From contig SXTU01000056.1 of assembly GCA_005791875.1 (NCBI GenBank), positions 1 to 33,035 of the forward strand: a stretch of 33,035 nt of DNA, read 5' to 3'. The notes under the pieces are model-generated. The model was not told the origin of the DNA. It saw only the letters and a list, made by a program, of their open reading frames with translations, and did not search any database. The position numbers and the translations under genes are program-made. Origin of the DNA: Verrucomicrobiales bacterium (GTDB taxonomy: Bacteria; Verrucomicrobiota; Verrucomicrobiia; Limisphaerales; SXTU01). Positions 25,995 through 33,035 of this stretch are shown piece by piece (positions within the stretch are counted from its first letter, which is position 1; the number at the start of each line of letters is the position of its first letter).

Positions 25995-27038
25995 TCACGG
26001 TGTTGTGCGCGGGGCTTCGACTACAGGTTTTGCCAGTTCTGGCGGGAGTTGTGCCAGCTCAAGTTTCCGCAAGTCCGCCAGCGTCTGGCCGCGCTCGATG
26101 GCGAAGAAGGCGTCCTTCACGCGCACGATGACGCGGCTGAAGGATTGCAGGCCGCTGGCGCCGGGTAGCGGCATCGCGCGGTAGTCCACCAGCGCGATGG
26201 TGCCGCCCGCGAGCGCGTCGCCGGGTTTGTAGCGCGCGGTCTTCTGAGTCGTCAGGTCGCGCACGTGAATCTCTGGCTGCCCCTGCCACTCGGAGAGCGA
26301 CACGATGCGGAAGGTCTCCGGTCCCGGCGGTCCCGGCGGCGTGGCGGGCGTGCTCGCTGGAGAACCGGGCGTGTTACGAGCCGGCGCCACGGGCGGTGGC
26401 GGCGGACGCTTGAGGTAGGGCCGCAGCAAATCGCGCGATACGATGCCATCGAAGACCCGGCGCTCGTCGGACTTCAAGTTGGCCTTCGCCACCAACTCCG
26501 TGCGCGTCACATCCGGCGCGGGTTCCATCACCAGCGTGAGGCAGCGGAAGCGCACGCGCACTTCGCCGGGCTTCTCGGCCTGCGAGAGGACCAGCCCTTC
26601 GAGCCGAAGCAGGTGCGGGGCCTGTTCGAGGATGAAGAGCAGGTTCACGACCTTGGCCAGCGGCCCGTCGCCCTGCACGTTCCAGCCGATTTCACTCGCG
26701 CCGCGCAGCTTGCGCGGGCCGAGCGGCAGGCGGGTGAAATCACCTTCGTCCAGGCCCGCCTGCAGAATCTGCTTCGTGAGCGCCTCGCCGGAACGTGCGC
26801 TTGCCTCGTCCGTCGTGTCGGCGAAGGCGAGCTTGGTCAGCGCCTTCAAGCGGTCTTCGGCGGTGAAGAAATTGCGCCGCTCGGTCTGAATCTTGGCGAG
26901 CCGCTCGCGCGCCGCGACGATGCGTTTGTCCAGGTCCGTCAGCGGCTTCATGACGTAGGCGCGGATGCCCAGCGCGCCGCCCAACAGCGCGGCGCATCCG
27001 AGCACGAGGCTCGCCAGCATTTTCTCGCGAGCGTTCAT
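25995..27038 (-). CDS. GspM/PilO-like inner-membrane protein with a GspC/PilP-like C-terminal domain
   Basis: 347 residues. There is one N-terminal membrane segment (about 8-30), then a coiled coil (31-70, LDKRIVAARERLAKIQTERR) and a ferredoxin-like region (about 90-190) as in GspM/PilO. A Pro-rich linker (211-241) follows, and then a small beta domain (242-320: FRIVSLSEWQGQPEIHVRDL...ARYKPGDALAGGTIALVDY...VKDAFFAIERGQTLADL) resembling the HR/PilP fold of GspC, which docks on the secretin N0 domain. The fusion would let one protein do two platform jobs; no separate gspC is seen in the window. A strong Shine-Dalgarno (AAGGAGG) precedes the ATG, which overlaps the upstream stop (ATGA). It lies directly before gspD. 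Family assignment rests on architecture and position rather than strong motifs. Confidence 0.7.
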   Translation of the reverse strand: MNAREKMLASLVLGCAALLGGALGIRAYVMKPLTDLDKRIVAARERLAKIQTERRNFFTAEDRLKALTKLAFADTTDEASARSGEALTKQILQAGLDEGDFTRLPLGPRKLRGASEIGWNVQGDGPLAKVVNLLFILEQAPHLLRLEGLVLSQAEKPGEVRVRFRCLTLVMEPAPDVTRTELVAKANLKSDERRVFDGIVSRDLLRPYLKRPPPPPVAPARNTPGSPASTPATPPGPPGPETFRIVSLSEWQGQPEIHVRDLTTQKTARYKPGDALAGGTIALVDYRAMPLPGASGLQSFSRVIVRVKDAFFAIERGQTLADLRKLELAQLPPELAKPVVEAPRTTP

Positions 27039-28660
27039 CCGCCTCCTTTCTTGCGCGCGGGCGGGTCGAGGGACGCGTCATCCGCCGGACGCTCCGGTGG
27101 CTGAAGTTTCGTGAGGTCCACCTTGAGCTTGGCGGGCACGACCAGCTCGACGGTGGACTGGAACTCGTAGCCGTTCTTGTCCGTGCCCGGCGTGATGGCG
27201 AGCGGCTTGACCTCGTAACCGGCGGCGCGGAGCTGCTTCTCCATTTTCGCCAGAATTGCGCCGCTCTTCGCCCGCACGCCGAGCCGCAGCGCGCCCGGGC
27301 CGCTCACGGCGAAGGAGGTGAGGAAGATTTCCTCGCTACGCGGCAACACGGCGGTGAGGTGCGCGTAATGCAGCAGCCAGTTGCGCTCGCCGCTGACCCA
27401 CTCGTTTACCACGGTGGCCTGCGAAATTACTTTGCGATAAGCGGGCCGGTGTTTCTCTGCGGTGACCGCCTCGGCCGTCAGGGCGTCGAGCACAGCCTGG
27501 CGCTTGCCGATGAGCCAGGTGCGAATGCCGGCGACGAGGAGGAACAGCGCCACCGCGCCCGCCAGCCCGGCGAGAATCTTGATGCGCCGCAGGTCACGCG
27601 GGACGGCAGGGCGCTTCGGATTAAGAAAGTCGAAGGGCAGGCCGTCCGCATCCGCATAGCCCAGCGCCAGGCCCAGGGCGGCGGTTGCGCCCGGCGCGTC
27701 TGCCCGCGCGTCGGCAGGCAATTTCAGTGCGTCCGAGTTCAGCGGCTCGACGGTGCCACTCACGCGCGAGGCGAGGGCAGTGGCGACGGCGACTTCGTGG
27801 CCGGTCGCGCCGGTGACGAGAATTTTCGCCGGCGCGCCCGCGGCGCCCTGCCCGCCATAACTGTGCAGGCTGCGAACGACTTCGATGGTCGCGGCAGTGA
27901 CAAAGTTTTCGGGTGCGCCCGGCTCGGCGGGCTTCACCGCGGCGCCGCGACTGAAGGGGACGGCGCCGCCACACGCGACATCGATGCTGACTTCGTCCGG
28001 CCGCAGCGACACGAGTGCGAAGGGCTGCCCGCGCTCGACGACGTGACAGGCCTCGACGCACCGGGCGCTCGCATTAGGCAACAGGCCGAGCGCAACGAGT
28101 CTCACGCCCGCGGCGGTGGCGATGCGTTGGTAAAACTCGACCGCGTCCCGTTTGGCGACGGCGACGAGCACTTCGAGTTTGGGCGGCGGTGCAGCGGGAG
28201 CTTCCGCACTGGGCTTGGCGTTCGCGTCGGGCTTGGGCGCGGGCGGGGTGACTTGGCGGAGGATTTGGAAATCAATGACCGCGTCCGCCGTGCGGAACGG
28301 CAGGTCGCGGCCGACTTGCAGGTGAACAACGGACGCGAGCTCCCTCACATCCGCGATGACCGGGAGCAGCAGCGTTTTGAGCACGACCTGCGCACGCGGC
28401 AGGCCCATGACGACGGGGCCGGGCTTGAGCTTGAGTTGGTCGAGCGCCTTCGCCAGCGCGGCACCGAGCACGGCGGCATCGGCGCGGTCGGCCTCTGCGG
28501 GCACTTGCAGGGGCGCGACGGCCACGCGGCTCAGGCCCGGCAAGACGACGCGCAGCACCCGGCTGTCGAATTCCAGCGCGGCGGCCTGCGCGGGGAGCGT
28601 CGCGCGCGCGGACGCGGGCTTGCGCAGCGGGAAGGCAGGGAGGGCGTCGCGGTCAGCCAC
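27035..28660 (-). CDS. gspL: GspL-like (PilM-PilN-type) platform protein
   Basis: 541 residues. Residues 25-345 resemble the actin-like cytoplasmic PilM/GspL domain (LEFDSRVLRVV, PGPVVMGLPRAQVVLKTLLLP, LEVLVAVAKRDAVEFYQRI, FALVSLRPDEVSIDV, TIEVVRSLHSY, ILVTGATGHE). A PilN-type LPFDFLNPKRP leads into one membrane helix (361-379), followed by a coiled coil and a periplasmic ferredoxin-like domain (about 430-520). GspL couples the ATPase to the inner-membrane platform and to GspM, the next gene. It starts at GTG 28660 with GGAGG seven bases upstream, overlapping the gspK end by 8 bases. An Ala/Pro insert at 139-160 is probably a loop. Confidence 0.75.
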   Translation of the reverse strand: MADRDALPAFPLRKPASARATLPAQAAALEFDSRVLRVVLPGLSRVAVAPLQVPAEADRADAAVLGAALAKALDQLKLKPGPVVMGLPRAQVVLKTLLLPVIADVRELASVVHLQVGRDLPFRTADAVIDFQILRQVTPPAPKPDANAKPSAEAPAAPPPKLEVLVAVAKRDAVEFYQRIATAAGVRLVALGLLPNASARCVEACHVVERGQPFALVSLRPDEVSIDVACGGAVPFSRGAAVKPAEPGAPENFVTAATIEVVRSLHSYGGQGAAGAPAKILVTGATGHEVAVATALASRVSGTVEPLNSDALKLPADARADAPGATAALGLALGYADADGLPFDFLNPKRPAVPRDLRRIKILAGLAGAVALFLLVAGIRTWLIGKRQAVLDALTAEAVTAEKHRPAYRKVISQATVVNEWVSGERNWLLHYAHLTAVLPRSEEIFLTSFAVSGPGALRLGVRAKSGAILAKMEKQLRAAGYEVKPLAITPGTDKNGYEFQSTVELVVPAKLKVDLTKLQPPERPADDASLDPPARKKGGG

Positions 28661-30143
28661 GGTTCACCTCCGGGATGGAGAGCTCCCAAGCCCAAGTTGA
28701 CCGCCGATGCAGGGACGCGCGCTTTGGGGCTGGGAGCGGGGCGCTAGTTTGGGATTTTGGATTCGAGACTGGGAGCTTCGCGCTTGGCCCGCTGTCCGTT
28801 TCTCCAGCGATGGGAAACGGCAGGCCGCGCCGCGTCACGTCGCGCAGGTAAGTGACGCGGCGCTCGCCGCCGGCCACGTCAATGCCTGCTTCGAGCACGC
28901 GGAAGCGACCGGACGGCACGCCGTAGCCGATGACTTGAAAACTGAACTGCACGCTGCGGGCCGTGAGCAACGGGGCGAGCGTCTTGAACTTCGCCGCGTC
29001 GAGCACGCCTTCCTGAAATAGCCACGCGATGGTTGTCTTGCGGTCTGGTCCGAGCGCGCCGCGGGCGGACACGATGGTCTCGGCGAGCGCCTCGTCCACG
29101 CCGGGCAGCGTCGCGAGCACGGTGGCGTTGGCGGTGTTCACGTTGATGAGGCCTTCGGTGTAGTAGTAGTCGTTCGCGGTGAAGAGTTCGAGCACGGTGG
29201 CCAGCTCGGCCTTGCCCACGCCGGAGAGGAGTTCGGTCTCGACACCCTTGCCATCTTTCACGGGCAACGTGGCTTCGAGCAGGTCAGCGGGATGGCTGAG
29301 CGTCACCCCGTTAGTTTGCAGCGCAAAAATGAAGTTGGTGACGGCAGCGGGTAACCGGTCCGTCGCGGGCAGCGGGACGGATGGGTCGTTCAAGTTGGTG
29401 AGGTCCCAGCCATCGGCGTCCGCGTTCAAATCGTAAGATGTGACGGTGAGATACTGGCTGAGGCCGCGGGCGGGGCGGGCGTTGGCGGGCGCGGGGGAAG
29501 CCTCCGCTTCGGGCGCAGGCGCGGAAGTCGGCGGCGTGCCGTGCAGGATTTCCGCCGTGAAGCCGCGCACCAGCAGGAGTTCATCGAGCGAGGCAAGAGG
29601 GCCGTTGCGAATCGTGTAGGGCCGGGCGAGCGCACTGTAATACGCCTGCTCCGCGCCTTCGGGTTCCGGGACGTCATCGGGGTCGAGGAAGTCAATGAGG
29701 GCGGCGGCCATTGTCGCCGAGACGCGCGGGAGTTTCTCAAACTTGGCGCTGGCGGCGGCGTTGATGTTGAGCTTCGAGGCCTCGTCGGTGAGCCCGTGGC
29801 GGACTTCCCCAGGCACCGCACCGGGAGTGAACACGGAAAAGAACCAGCGCTCACCGCCGTCGTCGAAGACCAAGCGCTCGCGGAATGCTCCGGGATTGTC
29901 CTGCCAATCGGTCGCGCCCGGAGCTGCCGTGCTGGCAACCCGCAGGGCTTCCTCCACGCCGCTCATCGCGGCCGCCCAGGCCTGTTCGCCACCAAGGCTG
30001 GCGCTGGCGGCGGAGTCCTCGGCTTGAAAGCGGAAGAGCAGGCTGATGACGAGCATCGAGAGCAGCATCACCACGACGAGGACGGCGACGAGGGCAAAGG
30101 CGGGGGAACATGGGGCGACGCGCCTCTTCTCCCTCGCCCCCAT
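28653..30143 (-). CDS. gspK: Type II secretion minor pseudopilin GspK
   Basis: About 496 residues. The N-terminal prepilin-like segment is SPAFALVAVLVVVMLLSMLV (13-32), with Ala at -1 and no Glu at +5; missing Glu5 is known for GspK, the tip pseudopilin. The body has the two typical helix-hairpin-like motifs (LTDEASKLNINAAASAKFEKLPRVSATMAAALIDFLDPDD; LINVNTANATVLATLPGVDEALAETIVSARG) and an end FSFQVIGYG...GRFRVLEAGIDV. The ATG at 30143 is the first start giving a normal leader, and it lies inside a REP-like element. The frame stays open to 30476, but that stretch is REP sequence and shadow of gspJ. The last about 40 residues (AKLPVSNPKSQTSAPLPAPK...) come from another repeat. It overlaps gspL by 8 bases. 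Confidence 0.85.
   Translation of the reverse strand: MGAREKRRVAPCSPAFALVAVLVVVMLLSMLVISLLFRFQAEDSAASASLGGEQAWAAAMSGVEEALRVASTAAPGATDWQDNPGAFRERLVFDDGGERWFFSVFTPGAVPGEVRHGLTDEASKLNINAAASAKFEKLPRVSATMAAALIDFLDPDDVPEPEGAEQAYYSALARPYTIRNGPLASLDELLLVRGFTAEILHGTPPTSAPAPEAEASPAPANARPARGLSQYLTVTSYDLNADADGWDLTNLNDPSVPLPATDRLPAAVTNFIFALQTNGVTLSHPADLLEATLPVKDGKGVETELLSGVGKAELATVLELFTANDYYYTEGLINVNTANATVLATLPGVDEALAETIVSARGALGPDRKTTIAWLFQEGVLDAAKFKTLAPLLTARSVQFSFQVIGYGVPSGRFRVLEAGIDVAGGERRVTYLRDVTRRGLPFPIAGETDSGPSAKLPVSNPKSQTSAPLPAPKRASLHRRSTWAWELSIPEVNRG
28682..28790. repeat. Repeat-derived tail of gspK
   Basis: GCTCCCAAGCCCAA (28682-28695) and TTGGGGCTGGGAGC (28724-28737) form an imperfect 14-bp inverted repeat. 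It is followed by TTTGGGATTTTGGATTCGAG (28747-28766) and a third TGGGAGC. Translated in frame, this gives the low-complexity C-terminus of GspK after the conserved family end. Confidence 0.65.
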
Positions 30144-30171
30144 CGGGGGAGTGGGAAGGCGTGAGGGGGCG
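30129..30171 (-). repeat. REP-like element (first of second pair), overlapping the gspK start
   Basis: CTCCCTCGCCCCCATCGGGG then GAGTGGGAAGGCGTGAGGGG. It is the same family and orientation as 9762-9804. The ATG at 30143-30141 is formed by the CCCCCATCGGGGG palindrome read on the minus strand, so the element supplies the likely gspK start codon and its first four codons. Confidence 0.87.
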
Positions 30172-30207
30172 GCTGCGGAAATTCTGAGCGACCCTCTGCA
30201 CAAGACG

Positions 30208-30254
30208 CCCACCCCCTCACCCAGCCCCTCTCCCCCGCTGGGGGCGAGGGAAGG
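30208..30254 (+). repeat. REP-like element (second of second pair)
   Basis: GCCCACCCCCTCACCCAGCC then CCTCTCCCCCGCTGGGGGCG. It is in inverse orientation to 30129-30171, 36 bases away, and lies between the gspJ stop (30287) and gspK, the same arrangement as the pair at 9.8 kb. Confidence 0.87.
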
Positions 30255-30286
30255 GAAGGCAGTTCGTTCGCGTTGGGGTCGCAGGT

Positions 30287-31072
30287 TCACGGTTGGTTCG
30301 CGCTGGCCACCAAGTTTGTCTCCGCCGGCTTGGGCTGGCCGGCAGGGAGGAAGATGACGCGGCGGAAGATTTCGCCGGGATAAAGGTCGGGGGTCAGGTC
30401 CGCCGACAGCGGCTCGAAGCCCAGGCTGACTTCCACTCCGGGCGGCGGAGCCACGCCGCTCCAGGAGTCGCGCCACGCGGTGCCATCCCAGAAACGGAAG
30501 CTGAGGAAGCGGATGCTTTCGGTGAGCGGTTCGGCAGGAGTGGCAACGACGGTCGTGGGTGCGTTGGTGAGGCCGGCGGCGATTTCCTCGGCGGCATCGC
30601 CGACCGGCTCGGTTGCCGTCACGGTCGCATTGGTGGCGCTGGCCGGGGAGATGAGTTCGACCGCGGGTTCGTCCGCGCGGGTGAGGCCGCTGACGGTAAG
30701 GTTGGTGGCGTCGCCGGAGAACAACGCGCGGTAGGTTACGCGGCGCAGGTCGGAGTCGAACCCAGCCGTCGCCAGCGGCAGGCGCGTGGTGACGAAGCGG
30801 AGCGAGTTGGAGTCGCCGGTGAAACCGATGTGGTTGTGAACGGACGCGACACGCAGGTCGGCGCCGAGGCGGTCCATGATTTGGCGCACGGCAGCAAGGC
30901 GTTCGGACTCGTCCAGAAGCGCCGAGCGCAACGTGGCGGCTTGATGATGAAAGGCGAGCGCGGCCACGAGAATCACGATGGCGATGCTGATGGCGAGGAC
31001 GACTTCCAAAAGCGTAAATGCGGCGGGCGGCGGGCGGCGGGCGGGATGAAGCGGGACGGACGCCGCGCTCAT
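30287..31072 (-). CDS. gspJ: Type II secretion minor pseudopilin GspJ
   Basis: About 261 residues. The prepilin signal is PPPAAFTLLEVVLAISIAIVILVAALAF, with the FTLLE motif, Glu at +5, and Ala rather than Gly before the cut site. After the helix comes LDESERLAAVRQIMDRLGADLRVASV, and near the end IRFLSFRFWDGTAWRDSWSG, where GspJ proteins usually have a W/YDG-type segment followed by PxxVEVSL. I chose ATG 31072 because GGAG lies 6 bases upstream and the leader is normal. A start at 31153, two bases after the gspI stop, is also possible and would add 27 residues partly made of a short repeat (about 31071-31098). GspJ forms the pilus tip with GspI and GspK. Confidence 0.85.
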   Translation of the reverse strand: MSAASVPLHPARRPPPAAFTLLEVVLAISIAIVILVAALAFHHQAATLRSALLDESERLAAVRQIMDRLGADLRVASVHNHIGFTGDSNSLRFVTTRLPLATAGFDSDLRRVTYRALFSGDATNLTVSGLTRADEPAVELISPASATNATVTATEPVGDAAEEIAAGLTNAPTTVVATPAEPLTESIRFLSFRFWDGTAWRDSWSGVAPPPGVEVSLGFEPLSADLTPDLYPGEIFRRVIFLPAGQPKPAETNLVASANQP

Positions 31073-31155
31073 TCGCAACTCCGCAATCCGCATTCCGCGT
31101 TTGAACCGAGCCTCCTCGCGTCGGCTGCTACCGGATTGGCAGGAGAAGCGCATGG

Positions 31156-31578
31156 TCAGAAGGCGGCGGTGCGGGCCAGCGAGTCGGGCACGCGGATGAT
31201 TTGCGTGAGGCGGCGGACCAGCACGGATTCCTGATGCCGGATGATGACCTCCACGCGCAGCAGGCCACTGGCTCCGCCGGTCTCAGTCTCGGTGGGCGAT
31301 ACCACCAGTTCGGCGGTCCACTTGTCGAACGGCGCGGTGAAGGGCTGCTCGCCCGCCTCGGCGGGGGAGCGGATGCCGAGCTGGATTTCCGCGAGCACGG
31401 TGGCGGCGAGATTTGCGGCGTGGGTGTTGCGGCGCTGGCGGTCGAGGTTGTGCGTCGAAGCGCTCATGCCACTGGTGACGATGGCGGCGGCGACGACGAA
31501 GAGCGCGAGGGCGAGAAGGACTTCGAGGAGGGCCGTGCCCGCGTCGGCTCTCCGAGAGCGCGCGAAACGCAGCATCAT
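31156..31578 (-). CDS. gspI: Type II secretion minor pseudopilin GspI
   Basis: 140 residues, the usual size. Prepilin signal ADAGTALLEVLLALALFVVAAAI, with Gly before the cut and Glu at +5. Then SASTHNLDRQRRNTHAANLAATVLAEIQLG, the conserved I-family region (A.NLA..VLAE). GGAGG stands seven bases before the ATG, which overlaps the gspH stop (ATGA). It caps the pseudopilus with GspJ and GspK. Confidence 0.88.
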   Translation of the reverse strand: MMLRFARSRRADAGTALLEVLLALALFVVAAAIVTSGMSASTHNLDRQRRNTHAANLAATVLAEIQLGIRSPAEAGEQPFTAPFDKWTAELVVSPTETETGGASGLLRVEVIIRHQESVLVRRLTQIIRVPDSLARTAAF

Positions 31579-32273
31579 GGCGCGACCTCCGCAGCGGCCT
31601 CCGTGGCCGAGGCGGATGGCGCAGCTTCCGTGGCAGGGTCGGCAATGAGTTGGCGGCGAATCGCCCCGGTGATGCCGGTGACGCGGACCGAGAAGCGCCG
31701 CGCGTCTTGGTCCCCGCGCGAAGCCAGCAGGACCTCGATGGAGTCGCCCGTGCCGTCCGGATAGAAGGTCGCACTGGCGAAGGCGCTGCGTGGGGCGGCG
31801 CTGGCATCGGGGTCCGCGCCGGGCTCGCCGGGCATGGCCGAACTGTTTTCTATCGGAGCTTCGCCGGACTGCACCTGCTGGATGCTGACAAGATCGCTGA
31901 TGCTGGTGACGAAGTTCGCCGCTGCGGGAACGTCCGTGAAGACGCCGGGCGCGCCGATGGGGTCCAGCTCGCTCGTCACGCGGACCGTCGCACCGGGCGC
32001 TTCCGCCGCGAGCAACTCGGCGTTGTCGCCGGACTCGGCCTCGGGGAAGAGGATGCGCACTTGCTTGCCGGTGCTGGCGGCGTGCGCGCGGGCGAAGCGG
32101 AAGAGCGCCTCGACCTGCGTTGCGCCTTCGTCAAGGGAGGCGTTGCGGTTGCCAGAGGAGAAGTTGAAGACCACCGCACCGAGCAGCGCCAGCACGAGCA
32201 CGCCGGCGAGCAGCAGCTCGACGAGCGTGTAACCGCGCTTGGCGGCGCTGGCGTTGTGCGGGGTGAGGCGCAT
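31575..32273 (-). CDS. gspH: Type II secretion minor pseudopilin GspH
   Basis: 232 residues. Prepilin signal AAKRGYTLVELLLAGVLVLALLGAVVF, then the GspH-like region DEGATQVEALFRFARAHAASTGKQVRILFP. It is longer than typical GspH (about 170-200) owing to an acidic, Ala/Pro-rich segment (about 140-165) and an Ala/Glu/Pro-rich tail. It starts 2 bases after the gspG stop, so is probably coupled to it. GspH links the tip complex to the GspG shaft. Confidence 0.83.
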   Translation of the reverse strand: MRLTPHNASAAKRGYTLVELLLAGVLVLALLGAVVFNFSSGNRNASLDEGATQVEALFRFARAHAASTGKQVRILFPEAESGDNAELLAAEAPGATVRVTSELDPIGAPGVFTDVPAAANFVTSISDLVSIQQVQSGEAPIENSSAMPGEPGADPDASAAPRSAFASATFYPDGTGDSIEVLLASRGDQDARRFSVRVTGITGAIRRQLIADPATEAAPSASATEAAAEVAP

Positions 32274-32275
32274 GT

Positions 32276-32800
32276 CTAGTTGCCGGTGTTACTCGTGCCG
32301 CCCGCAGGTTCAGCCCCGTGCTTGATGTCATCGTCCGTGTCCGGCTGGCCATCGGGACCGACGGAGAAGAGTTTGTAAGGCAGCGCGCTGGTGTTGCCTG
32401 CTTCCGCGCCATCGCCGCCGGCGGCGATGGGCTCGTAGCGGATTTTGAAGCCCCACGGGTCGTCGAGCGACGTGCCAGGCTTGAGGTAAGGGCCCTGCCA
32501 CTTCTCACCCTGGCGCTCGTTTTCGAAGGTCGGCTTCTTGGACAACGCGTCGAGACCGCCCTCTTGCTCGGTGGGATAGTGGCCGAGGTTGAGACGGTAG
32601 GTGTCCAGCGCGGTGGCAACCTGCGCCAGCATGAGCTTGGTGGTGTTTTTCTCCGCGCCCTTCTGCTGGGGAAGGACGAACACGACCATCGCGCCCGCCA
32701 GCATGAGGATGACCACGATGACGAGGAGGATTTCAATAAGGGTGAATCCCGCCGCGCGACGCGGCGACCGATGAACTGCCAATGCGTTTTTTAACTTCAT
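32276..32800 (-). CDS. gspG: Type II secretion major pseudopilin GspG
   Basis: 174 residues. Prepilin signal RRAAGFTLIEILLVIVVILMLAGAMVVF. The GspG hallmarks follow in order: KLMLAQVATALDTYRLNLGHYPTEQEGGLDAL, WQGPYLKPGTSLDDPWGFKIRYEP and LFSVGPDGQPDTDDDI, the last with the acidic residues of the usual calcium site. The tail is Gly/Thr/Asn-rich. ATG 32800 is chosen over 32839 because it gives a normal basic leader (MKLKNALAVHRSPRR). GspG builds the pseudopilus shaft. It follows gspF by 77 bases, the largest gap in the gspF-gspJ part of the operon. Confidence 0.93.
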   Translation of the reverse strand: MKLKNALAVHRSPRRAAGFTLIEILLVIVVILMLAGAMVVFVLPQQKGAEKNTTKLMLAQVATALDTYRLNLGHYPTEQEGGLDALSKKPTFENERQGEKWQGPYLKPGTSLDDPWGFKIRYEPIAAGGDGAEAGNTSALPYKLFSVGPDGQPDTDDDIKHGAEPAGGTSNTGN

Positions 32801-32877
32801 GTATCTAAAGTGCGACGGGTTGCGTCCGGCAAGATTCACCGGAAGTCAGTGAAAGTCGAAAAAATTTCTATGGCCGT

Positions 32878-33035
32878 TCACTTCGACCCCAGCGAGCTGG
32901 CCATCGTGAAGATGGGCAGCAGCAAACCCAGCGCGAGGAAGCCGATGCCCGCCGCGACGACGCACAGGATGAGCGGCTCGATGAGGCGCACGGACTGGTC
33001 CACCGAGCGGTTCGTCCGGCGCTCGACGGTGTCGG
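32878..33035 (-). CDS. gspF: Type II secretion inner-membrane protein GspF, C-terminal end (partial)
   Basis: The last 51 codons of a gene running off the window. The translation reads DTVERRTNRSVDQSVRLIEPLI, then a membrane helix LCVVAAGIGFLALGLLLPIFT, ending MASSLGSK and a TGA. The order VE...RLIEPL(I/L) followed by helix and LLPIF is the classic GspF/PilC C-terminus. GspF is the platform protein contacted by the ATPase GspE, which probably lies just outside the window. No start codon is visible because the 5' part is missing. Confidence 0.9.
   Translation of the reverse strand, partial: DTVERRTNRSVDQSVRLIEPLILCVVAAGIGFLALGLLLPIFTMASSLGSK

Noticed and set aside
30144-30476. 111-residue extension of GspK.
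   Set aside because: It precedes the prepilin signal by far too much and consists of REP sequence plus a shadow of gspJ.

Overview
The window looks like chromosomal DNA of a GC-rich bacterium of the Planctomycetes-Verrucomicrobia group, most likely Verrucomicrobiota. The evidence is a planctomycete-type cytochrome/DUF1549/DUF1553 protein beside a DUF1501 protein and a Tat-exported Gfo/Idh/MocA oxidoreductase, plus a Gram-negative type II secretion operon. Short palindromic repeats are scattered both between and inside genes. Nothing in the window names a species.

Layout. 78-4625 (-): a large bifunctional glycogen-debranching-type enzyme with an alpha-amylase (GH13) half and an amylo-1,6-glucosidase (GH133-like) half. 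4626-6765 (-): a signalling remnant, made of a NarL/LuxR-type response regulator whose 5' end is fused to the wreck of a receiver-GAF sensor gene. 6766-13045 (-): a three-gene group (Gfo/Idh oxidoreductase, DUF1501 protein, DUF1549/DUF1553 cytochrome-like protein), typical of periplasmic carbohydrate breakdown in this group. 13182-13570 (+): rpsT with its own promoter and a textbook terminator, the only plus-strand transcription unit. 13635-33035 (-): a type II secretion / type IV-pilus-like operon read gspF (cut by the window edge), gspG, gspH, gspI, gspJ, gspK, gspL-like, gspM-like (with a GspC/PilP-like tail), gspD, lipoprotein. Stops and starts overlap or lie 2-13 bases apart at most junctions.

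The standout is gspD at 14153-25981. It encodes a 3942-residue secretin, where ordinary GspD proteins have about 600-750 residues. By hand it parses completely into a signal peptide and linker, one N0/STN-like domain, 43 consecutive NolW/secretin-N-type repeats (residues 156-3654) and one canonical secretin core (3655-3942). Repeats 15-18 and 19-22 are tandem copies of a four-repeat block, which points to growth by segmental duplication. The operon encodes all five pseudopilins, an inner-membrane platform and a possible pilotin lipoprotein, so the giant protein is probably the outer-membrane gate of a working secretion machine.

A second theme is mobile palindromic DNA. Several unrelated inverted repeats lie in frame inside the debranching enzyme, the DUF1549/DUF1553 protein and the tail of gspK, adding low-complexity peptides where relatives have short loops. 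A different REP-like element (CCCTCTCCCCC / GGGGGAGAGGG) occurs as two head-to-head pairs at operon junctions, directly upstream of the DUF1501 gene and gspK. In gspK it appears to supply the start codon. No tRNA, rRNA, CRISPR array or transposase was seen.
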